Shown here in pieces: positions 57,501 to 64,000 of a stretch of 64,000 bases of DNA. The stretch comes from Rapana venosa. Taxonomy: Eukaryota; Mollusca; Gastropoda; Neogastropoda; Muricidae. Location of the stretch: assembly GCA_028751875.1 (NCBI GenBank), contig CM054155.1:5234236-5298235 (forward strand). Direction: 5' to 3'. Each line of letters starts with the position of its first letter. Position 1 is the stretch's first letter. The translations under genes were made by a program, and so were the position numbers. The notes under the pieces are model-generated. The model was not told the DNA's origin, searched no databases, and saw only the letters and a program-made list of their open reading frames with translations.

Positions 57501-57735
57501 AATACTCTTTATTTTTCAAGGGTTACGTACAAGCATTCACATCATTTTCTTCATTCGCCATTGCTCTGATTAGGGACTATTAATCCCCCCAAAAAACAAC
57601 AACAACAAAAACAACAACAACAACAACAAAAAAAGCCCACCCCCAAAACAAAACAAAACATTAAAGAAAAAACCCAAACCAAAATAAACAAACAACAAAA
57701 AACCCAACAAAAAACATCCTCCTGCCCACAAAACC
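57500..57735 (-). other. Possible antisense LINE 3' end and A/C-rich stretch
   Basis: At 57505-57590 the minus strand reads 'cttgaaaaataaagag' followed by 'tattcattcattcattt'-type repeats, like the 3' end of a LINE. No coding region precedes it. 57590-57730 is made of AAC/AAAAC words. Confidence 0.4.
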
Positions 57736-57835
57736 ACCACCACCACCACCACCACCACCACCACCACCACCACCACCACCACCACCACCACCACCACCAC
57801 CACCACCACCACCACCACCACCACCACCACCACCA
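57733..57835. repeat. (CAC)n microsatellite, about 34 units
   Basis: An uninterrupted trinucleotide tract of 103 bp. It creates a poly-Trp or poly-Val minus-strand frame, which is not a gene. Confidence 0.97.
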
Positions 57836-58129
57836 AAAGTTCAACCTATGATTTAAAGAAAGGTGATAGGTATAATATATTCAACAAAAAACTGGATAAT
57901 TATATTGATGATTATTTAAACAACAGAGATAGACAATAACTTACTCTTATTCATTCCACACACACATAATCCCCACAATGACCCGAACATTAATGTCAAA
58001 ACAGATGCATTGATTATAACTACATAAAAAAAATCAGATAGATTGAAGTAGAGAGGAGACAACAGAGAAAAGAGCATCCCCAGCACAAAAAAATATATAT
58101 CGCAACAGAGAGAGAGAGAGAGAGAATGA
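57836..58129. other. No gene; unremarkable AT-rich DNA
   Basis: No supported feature except an (AG)n tract at 58105-58124. Confidence 0.6.
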
Positions 58130-58645
58130 ATGAATGAACAAATTTTATTTTTTACCTTACAAGCCCATCAGTCAAAGGGGGCAATTGTAAATGACATATT
58201 AATATAGGAATGAATATGAAAAGGACATGAGTAATAATCTAAAGTCCAGATAAATGCCAACCAATATTTTCAGTTATTACGTATAGGATCTGTTTGATTC
58301 ATAGTCTGCTTACGTTTATCTAGAGCCTGCGTTACGTACATTGCTAAAGATTTAAGCGCGGACATATTATTTGAAGATAGCACCTTTTGTACAAGATTGG
58401 TGGACCTGTTGGTTGGGTTTGTACCAAAAGCAATTTTTTGGCGAATTTTATGATAAGTTCTACAAGCAAACACAAAATGAAATTCGTCTTTTTCTTCTTC
58501 TCCACATGCTGGACAAGAGTTGTTGTCTGTCTCCGCTGTAATATACCATTGTTTGCAGTTCAAAAGAGCACACAATCTTAGCCTAAATTTTAGTAAATTA
58601 CTTCGAAGCCTTTTATTAGTTAACGATATCAGATACTGTTCTGGA

Positions 58646-58650
<5 letters not shown>
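58130..58650 (-). pseudogene. C-terminal zinc-knuckle-like end of a LINE ORF2, 5'-truncated
   Basis: The minus frame from about 58645 reads EQYLISLTNKRLRSNLLKFR then NSCPACGEEEKDEFHFVFAC with following YHKIRQKI. The Cys-x2-Cys...Glu-x-His-Phe...Cys pattern is the C-terminal zinc-binding segment common downstream of the RT in L1/Tx1-like and some other LINE proteins. The frame ends at 58270, then a short UTR and 'aaaataaaatttgttcattc' at about 58130-58150 on the minus strand. Truncated upstream at the (AG)n tract. Which clade it belongs to cannot be decided from this part alone. Confidence 0.65.
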
Positions 58651-58702
<52 letters not shown>

Positions 58703-58705
58703 GAG

Positions 58706-58743
<38 letters not shown>

Positions 58744-58745
58744 CG
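58650..58745. repeat. (AG)n and (GACA)n microsatellite
   Basis: AG units at 58650-58707 interrupted once by 'atgag', then GACA units to about 58742. Confidence 0.95.
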
Positions 58746-58854
58746 GACAGAGACAGAGACAAAGAAAAATATGGACAAATATACAGAGACAGAAGATGGA
58801 TCAAAACAAAAAAGCAAATAGAACCCCAACAAACAACAACAAGAGAAACCAGAC

Positions 58855-59190
58855 AAGAAGAAGGAGAAGAAGAAGAAGAAGAATTGCAAGAAGAAAATTG
58901 CCAATAAGAAAAAAAGAACTGCGAAGAAGACAAAGAAGAAGAAGAATTACGAAGAAGAGGAGGAGAAGGAGGAGGAGGAGGAAAATTGCGAAGAAGAATT
59001 GCGAAGAAAGAATTGCGAAGAAGAAGAATTGCGAAGAAGAAGGAGGAGAAGAAGAAGAAGAAGAAGAAGAAGAAGAAGAATTGCTAAGAAGGAAAAAAAG
59101 AATTGCCAAGAAGAAGAAGAATTGCAAAGAACTGCGAAGAATTCCGAAGAATAGCAAAGAAGAAGAAGTCGAAGAAGAAGTGGTAGGTTT
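58855..59190. repeat. Degenerate (AAG)n tract
   Basis: AAG-rich DNA with recurring 'aattgcgaagaagaa' units. A 254-codon Lys/Arg/Glu-rich plus-strand frame (58520-59284) crosses this and the AG tract; its composition is explained by the repeat, so I do not call a gene. Confidence 0.9.
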
Positions 59191-59299
59191 TGTTGTTGTC
59201 TATATGCCATCTAAGTCTTTTGTTATGGACAATTTTAGTTCTCAACGATTTTCCCCAGCAGACCTAGTCTCCTGGCTTAAATGAACAGACGACAGACGC

Positions 59300-59680
59300 A
59301 ATGCCAAGTGGTCAAGATCATTCCACTTCCATCCCATGGGTTTTTGAGGTCGTGGGTTCGAATCCCGGCTACGTCTTGTGAATTAAGGGTTTTTACCATC
59401 TCTCAGATCAACTTCAAGTGCAGATCTGCCAGTGCATTCATTCCCTTCCCCCCCCCTCCCCCCCCAAAAAACAAACAAACCCCATACACATGCAGAAGAT
59501 CAAATATGTATGTTAAAGATCCTTTCATTCGGATCAGTGTTCGGTGGGTTACGGAAACACGAACACACCAAGTATACATCCCTGAAGTCAGAATGCAGCT
59601 ACCTTCATGGTGGGCCTAAACGATCGCATACGCAAAAATATCACCATTGGTAAACATGGGAGCTCTAGCCGAGGAATGAA
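59300..59680 (+). mobile_element. tRNA-derived SINE-C with head
   Basis: A tRNA-like head includes the B box 'gggttcgaatccc' at 59354-59366. The body follows with 'agatctgccagtgcattcat', a C run, 'gttaaagatcc', 'gaacacaccaagtataca', 'cctgaagtcagaatgcagct', 'atatcaccattggtaaacat' and 'gctctagccgaggaatga', ending in an AAC-rich tail. It is the first part of the ~1.05 kb block also present at 53.19-54.24 kb. Partial antisense copies lie at 60742-60815 and 62845-62945. Confidence 0.85.
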
Positions 59681-59689
59681 AACAAAAAC

Positions 59690-60497
59690 AACAACAACAA
59701 AAAAAACAACAACAGCAACAACAACAACAATGAACAGACACATATTTTGCAATATACCACATTTACCACTCTGTCGTGTGAACGTATTTGGGTTTTCTTC
59801 TTGGAATATCAGCATGATTTCAATGATCTTTGTCTAGGAAGTGGTGCTGTGCCTCAAGACACAGGTGGCACAAACAGAAAAGAGAGAAGGGGAGTGATGA
59901 GAGAAGGTTGGCCAAGAGATGGATGTGGAGGAGAGGAGAGGAGAAGAGTGCTTCACACAGCTGAACACCTTCCCCACAGGCCGCTAAGGACCGACCAGCT
60001 CAGAAACCCCACCCACATTCAACTTCCTGGATCCTGAAGACATCTGGAGGCAGAACACCTGGCCAGAGACAAGTCTAGAAATCTCTTGTTTTGTTTCGAG
60101 GTTGATGGAAGAGGCACTCAAGTGCTTGTTCACATATGCCTCTTCCCGTGTGGATATACTTTTGTCTAGTTTGGCCCCAGAGGGCCCAGCAGCCCAGCAA
60201 CTCGACCCAAATTCAACTTCCTAGATACAGACTACAGCTGTGGGCACAATATCTGGTCAGAGATAAATTTATATATCTATTTTTGTTATTTATTGTTATT
60301 ATTATTCCCCTGTTATCTGTTCCTACTTGTCAATAGCTGCGTTCACCGCCACCATCCCCACCTAAGTGTGTTGTGTATATACATTTGATATTTGTTTATC
60401 TTGATATTTATGGATGGTTGCATGCGTGTGAATGATTTGAATGCAAGCGCTTTGATTTGTTTACTTTACAAGATTCAGCGCTATATAAATTCCATAC

Positions 60498-60500
<3 letters not shown>
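59690..60500 (+). mobile_element. Composite repeat body with internal duplication and L2-type tail
   Basis: Follows SINE-C without a clear break. It contains two diverged ~196 bp units: 'attcaacttcctggatcc' with 'ggccagagacaagt' (60017-60075) is echoed by 'attcaacttcctagatac' with 'ggtcagagataaat' (60213-60270). Between them lies 'cgaggttgatggaagaggca', resembling the antisense end of SINE-A. It ends with 'gcaagcgctttgatttgttt', 'ttcagcgctatataaattcc' and AAT repeats, the tail of the L2-type LINE. No coding capacity. Best explained as a non-autonomous element mobilised by L2 machinery, but element limits are inferred from only two copies. Confidence 0.65.
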
Positions 60501-60538
<38 letters not shown>

Positions 60539-60608
60539 TACTATTACTATTACTACTACTATTATTATTACTACTACTACTATTATTATTATTATTATTA
60601 TTATTATT
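60500..60608. repeat. (AAT)n/(ATT)n/(ACT)n microsatellite with inverted halves
   Basis: AAT units on the left pass directly into ATT units, so the centre near 60524 is self-complementary, followed by mixed ATT/ACT units. It may be the junction of two element tails in opposite orientation, since antisense SINE-A sequence begins immediately to the right. Confidence 0.9.
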
Positions 60609-60740
60609 TCGAGGTTAATGGAATAAGCACACAAGTGCTTGTTCAAATCTTCCTGTCCCCGTGTGTATGCAGTTTTGTCAATTTTGTTACCCGTTCCCAC
60701 TGGCACACAATGGCCTATTCATCTAAAAGGTGGAACGGGT
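60608..60740 (-). mobile_element. SINE-A 3' part, antisense
   Basis: 'cgaggttaatggaataagca', 'ccgtgtgtatgcagttttgt' and 'ggcacacaatggcctat' are the complement of the SINE-A 3' half. It is 5'-truncated at about 60740. Confidence 0.8.
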
Positions 60741-60741
60741 T

Positions 60742-60815
60742 TGATTTTTTTTCGTTCCTCGGCTAGAGCTCTGAGGATCCCCAATGGTGAGATTTTGCGT
60801 ATGTGACCGTTTTCT
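60742..60815 (-). mobile_element. SINE-C 3' end fragment, antisense
   Basis: 'cgttcctcggctagagctct' and 'ccaatggtgagattttgcgt' are the complement of the SINE-C 3' end. Confidence 0.7.
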
Positions 60816-60879
60816 CCTAAATTAAGATTTGATTCAATTTAATTTTTATTTCATACTACTTTAAGTCACGGCATATTTC

Positions 60880-61240
60880 TCTGGGTCAGATTCGGGCTGC
60901 TTTACCCTGGGAGAGCGCGTCGCCACAAGAGCAGCGCCACCCATTTTTTTCTTTTCCTGTCTGCAACTGCATTTGTTTCTCTATCAGAGTGGCTTTTCTC
61001 TACAGAATGTTACCAGGGACAACTCTCTTGTTGCCGTGCGTTCTTTTACGTGCGCTGAATAATTTTGTGTAAGACGCTGGACCTCGGTCTATCGTCTATT
61101 CCGAAAGACCACCACTCATGGTCTAATGGATGGGGGAAATGTTTTGGGCCCAAACGGGGATCAAACCAAAACACACTTCCGAACCGGACTTTTCGATTTC
61201 TAGGCAGGCGCTTTACCTCTGTCTAGACCACCAATCTACT
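60880..61240 (-). mobile_element. tRNA-derived SINE-B, antisense
   Basis: Same layout as 13295-13680: tRNA-like head at the right end (A-box region at 61205-61235, degenerate B box near 61160), core near 61080-61105, and 'gagagcgcgtcgccacaaga' near 60911. The cleanest match to the 13.3 kb copy. Confidence 0.85.
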
Positions 61241-61289
61241 AAGATAGCCGCATTCCGACTTCGGGCTGTCTAAACACGACTCCTGTGTG

Positions 61290-61575
61290 CATGCTTTCTT
61301 TTTTCAATTTGTCACCAGTTCCTACCAGCTCGAAATGGTCTACTATTCCAAAAGGCGGAACATGTTTTTAACATGTGCTAGATGTTTTACACGCGTTTGC
61401 ACATGATGTCTAGGTTTATAGCCTCATCTGAAGGACTGTGGGGTGTGGAGATAGCACTGATGTTAACTCTAGGGTGAAACTCCCTAATAAAACGGGGGCC
61501 TCCTTGGTGGCTCTATGCCCGGGTCGTCAGATCACGGGCGCAATGCTTCAACTATTAGGCTATCCCGCCACCTCC
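61290..61575 (-). mobile_element. SINE-A with tRNA-like head, antisense
   Basis: The complement shows a head ending at about 61575 with an A-box-like 'atagcctaatagttgaagc' and a 'gacccgggc' region. The SINE-A core follows ('ccttcagatgaggctataaa'), then 'gcaaacgcgtgtaaa' and 'gttccgccttttgga'. Truncated before the 3' A-rich end. Confidence 0.75.
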
Positions 61576-61576
61576 A

Positions 61577-61803
61577 ACAGGTTTCTAATGTGTCCGAAAG
61601 ATGTTCTGGATGCGTTCGCACACGGGACATCGGTTTAAAGTCCCATCTGAAGGACTTTCAGGGGAGTGAAATCTGCACTGATGCTAACTGCAGAGGAAAA
61701 GATCTCCTTGAATTGGCATCTTGGTGGTGGCTCGAACGTGGGCTCGATCCTGGGCCATCAGAATGCGAGAGCAACGCTCTAACCACCAGGCCACCCTGTG
61801 CCC
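61577..61803 (-). mobile_element. SINE-A 5' half with well-preserved tRNA-like head, antisense
   Basis: On the minus strand the copy starts at about 61803 with 'ggcctggtggttagagcg' (A box) and 'ggatcgagccc' (B box, 61744-61754). Then come 'cagatttcactcccct', 'aagtccttcagatggga', 'taaaccgatgtcccgtgtg' and 'cgaacgcatccagaacatc'. The 3' half is missing. This copy shows best which head belongs to the SINE-A body. Confidence 0.85.
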
Positions 61804-63020
61804 CTGAGGTGAGGAGGTAGGGGGCGACAGCTGGAGAAAAGCGGAAGGTGCAGCCTACCGCCCACTTTGCTGGAGAAGTGGCCGCAACAGCCAATGATCT
61901 GTGAGTGATGGGCCACAGTAAGTAAAACCCAACCCACAAAGAAGCCAATCAGAATCAGCCGCACCAATTCAACGATTTCAAGAAAAATATCGCCAATCAC
62001 GTCTGATTGAGTCAGCGTCATTAAGTCTGGATCAAAAAAGTATAAATGGGATTGTGGGCAGTGATGGTTATTATGCCTTGGAAGAAGGTACCACAGCAAT
62101 AGAATCAGATCTTCTTCAAAGCTCCTACTGTTCCTGGTGCTGAGCTGTTGACAAGAAACTGTCTATTCTACCAGTCTTCCCTAGAGGCAAGATTTTCTCA
62201 GCAGAGCGAAATAGCATTGTTATGTTGACATGTGTGTGTATGAAATTTAACCCATAGCACTTTGTTGCCATTTTCCGACTTTATTTTACTTTTTTTGTCA
62301 TTTTACACTAAACCTACATTAATTGGTTTTGTTGATGTCTGTCAAAGCACAGCCAAGTGAGTCCACACAGATTCATGCTTGCAAATGGGCAGTGATGTAT
62401 GCATATTTGCATGTAAGCTGGCATTCATTCAAAGAGACACTGAGACATACACACAATTAACAAATGCATACACACTCTTAGAACAAGAGCTTCAGATTGA
62501 ATTAACAATATATTAACGAAGTATCTTCAAAATGACTATTTGCTTCTCTATAATAATTTTACTGGAGACTCTCTTATCACAATTAGTATCTTCGTTTTCT
62601 GAATCCTTTTGGGCTGAAAATGTCCCACTTTATGTTAGCCTTTTTGTTTCTACCTTTTTTCGGCTCTGTTATCTTGTGCTTACTTTCTGCTTTCCATGTT
62701 CATCCATGTGTGTTTACCATACTGTAAACCTTGTTTTTCCACAGTTGATGACATGGTATCCATGCTGTTTCATTCTGGTTATTGGGAAGTGATATTGATA
62801 CTGAGATGTACATAGTTTACCTTTGCTTGCTTTTGCTTTTCGTTCCTTGGCTAGAGCTGTAAGGTTTACCAATGGTAAGATTTTGTGTATGTGTTTTTGC
62901 CCACCATGAAGGTGACCACATTCTGTCTTCAGGGATGTGGGTTGTCTATTTTAACCTGCCAGGGTTATTAGTTTTAAAATAACTTCGAAAAGGCATGCAG
63001 GAATTTGATTTTGAAAAAAA
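61804..63020. other. No gene; one SINE-C fragment
   Basis: Unique-looking DNA. An 86-codon hydrophobic frame at 62532-62792 has no recognisable domain. An antisense SINE-C end occurs at 62845-62945 ('cgttccttggctagagctgt', 'ccaatggtaagattttgtgt', 'cttcagggatgtggg'). Confidence 0.6.
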
Positions 63021-63039
63021 ACCCTCGTAGATAAATGGC

Positions 63040-63376
63040 CCCATTCTATAAAAAGTAGAATCATATATTACAGTCAGTGGCAAGATTATTCAGTTTTTGT
63101 AAAGAAATGGTATGTTTCCAAGGAGATCTTATATCACTTTACCTTTTTATCTTGTGTGCCAAATTATCAGTCTGTGAAATTAGAGACGATAAAAATATCA
63201 AAGGTATAAATGTAGCAGACACTGAATTGAATATATGTCAGTTTGCAGATGATACTTCATTTACTCTTGAAGGTGACAGTAAATCAGTTATAAGGTTATT
63301 CAAAACTCTTGAAGCATTTGAGCATCTGTCAAGCTTGAAATTAAACTGTAAAAACTTGAATGTTTGCACAAACTAG
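63040..63376 (+). pseudogene. L1/Tx1-like reverse transcriptase fragment
   Basis: The frame to 63376 reads FQGDLISLYLFILCAKLSV, a decayed form of the 'RQGDPLSPYLFILCAE' block. It continues with IRDDKNIKGINVADTELNIC, QFADDTSFTLEGDSKSVIRL (catalytic FADD about 63244-63255) and LSSLKLNCKNLNV, matching 'SGLKLN-KKT'. This order and wording are those of L1/Tx1-type RTs, unlike the Rex1-like sequence that follows. Only the palm centre is present. Confidence 0.75.
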
Positions 63377-63439
63377 AATGGAGCCCTAACCATTACAAAG
63401 TAAGATTTTTTTGTCTTTTGTTTACAAATTATCTTACAG

Positions 63440-64000
63440 AAAGGACAGAAATTAACACACCATCATTTTGATGAAAACGTTATCTGTAAGCACTTTAAGG
63501 CAATGAATATTAACAAATCTCCCGGACCAGATAGTATATGCGGTAGAAACCTGAAGTTCTGCACCACTGACCTTGCCAGTGTCTTTCAGCACCTGTTCCA
63601 AGCCTTGCTGGACACTAGCCAGATACCAGTTATTTGGAAGACTTCCAATGTAACACCTCTTCCAAAGAAACCCAGTCCTTCTCAGCCTAACAATTTCAGA
63701 CTTGTCGCTCTACATCTCTTGTGATGAAAACATTAGAAAAGATCGTAAAATCTTTCATTCTTTCCACCTCACAGAAAAACCTTGACCCACTACAATTTGC
63801 GCACAGGTCTTGCCAGGATGTGGAAGATGCCAAACTATTCATTTTGAACAAGTTGTATGGCCACTTGGAAATACCTGACTCTCATGCAAGAATATTGTTT
63901 GCTGACTTAAGTTCAGCTTTCAATACAATGCAGCCTCATGTTCTGGTTTACAAAACACTTTTAAATTTTGACGTAGACAATCAACTTGTTCGTTGGCTGA
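63440..64000 (+). mobile_element. Rex1-like LINE, sense, running off the window
   Basis: RT coding sequence starts near 63455 (DENVICKHFKAMNINKSPGP). It continues VIWKTSNVTPLPKKPSPSQP, FRLVALHLL with a one-base shift near 63718, MKTLEKIVKSFI, LDPLQFAHRSCQDVEDAKLF, LEIPDSHARILFADLSSAFN (first catalytic Asp) and VDNQLVRWL at the window edge. Text is very close to the nested antisense copy at 7.4-9.3 kb, including the point where recognisable coding starts. The FADD block and C-terminus should lie beyond 64000. Confidence 0.85.

Noticed and set aside
57551..57844. Poly-Trp/poly-Val minus-strand frames
   Set aside because: Direct translation of the (CAC)n microsatellite.
58520..59284. 254-codon Lys/Arg/Glu-rich frame that might pass as a nuclear protein
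   Set aside because: Spans (AG)n, (GACA)n and (AAG)n tracts; composition follows directly from the repeats.
62532..62792. 86-codon hydrophobic frame resembling a small membrane protein
   Set aside because: No signal of a family and T-rich composition; a chance frame is more likely.
1..64000. Host gene with introns
   Set aside because: I looked for non-mobile-element coding similarity on both strands and found none. Short exons of a gene with long introns could still be missed by eye, especially in the corrupted regions; aligned transcripts would decide.

Overview
This window looks like gene-poor, repeat-dense DNA from an animal, most plausibly a mollusc or other lophotrochozoan. That is inferred from the mix of non-LTR retrotransposons (CR1/L2-like, Rex1-like, RTE-like, L1/Tx1-like), a DIRS-type tyrosine-recombinase retrotransposon, three families of tRNA-derived SINEs, long minisatellites and abundant TC, GT, CAC and AAT microsatellites. 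I found no host protein-coding gene, rRNA, functional tRNA or CRISPR array. Every protein-like reading frame I can identify is mobile-element coding sequence, almost all of it broken. The species cannot be named from the sequence.

Layout, 1-15.9 kb (good sequence): a 35-38 bp minisatellite with a ~650 bp higher-order period (101-1690); a nearly full-length CR1-group LINE (about 2.2-11.08 kb, + strand) with a coiled-coil/SGNH-type ORF1 and an endonuclease/RT ORF2, split by an antisense Rex1-like LINE (7438-9337); TC and GA tracts; the C-terminus of an RTE-like LINE (12.74-13.2 kb); SINEs; and a shortened second Rex1-like RT (15.24-15.86 kb).

15.9-28.4 kb: mostly unreliable. Two blocks (16.04-17.44 and 20.48-23.9 kb) are little more than long homopolymer runs. 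A ~470 bp segment at 20.01-20.48 kb recurs in corrupted form at 23.90-24.39 kb, which suggests an unmerged overlap. Error-rich sequence continues to about 28.4 kb. Between the two blocks, 17.45-20.48 kb reads as normal DNA with one SINE and no gene.

28.4-41.3 kb: an antisense decayed RTE-like LINE (28.39-31.33 kb), a ~650 bp GT-rich tract, SINE remnants, a 500-N gap (33562-34061), and a 47/48-bp minisatellite that changes type along its length (34.44-36.33 kb). A ~4.9 kb block containing a decayed DIRS element (gag-like, RT/RNase H and tyrosine-recombinase remnants) follows, after which a degraded part of the same minisatellite resumes (41.28-41.77 kb). A small retro-insertion with a 13-bp target-site duplication lies in the left part of that block.

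41.3-54.3 kb: sequence that looks insertion-rich and poorly polished. It holds CT-rich tracts, noisy SINE copies, a ~28-bp minisatellite interrupted by a SINE, an antisense RTE-like LINE (50.2-52.9 kb) and a noisy copy of a ~1.05 kb block that recurs cleanly at 59.37-60.41 kb.

54.3-64 kb: a 5'-truncated L2-type LINE with a long intact RT ORF (54336-56585) and its 3' tail, microsatellites, the C-terminal end of another LINE, a SINE-led composite repeat ending in the same L2 tail, a run of antisense SINEs (60.6-61.8 kb), an L1/Tx1-like RT fragment and a sense Rex1-like LINE running off the window end.

The elements do not work together as a pathway. What they show is insertion order, tail sharing between L2 and SINE-like repeats, and how assembly errors can imitate genes. 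I see no convincing previously undescribed biological system; the most interesting items are the composite SINE/L2-tail repeat, the shared core between SINE families, the grading minisatellite and the assembly anomalies.
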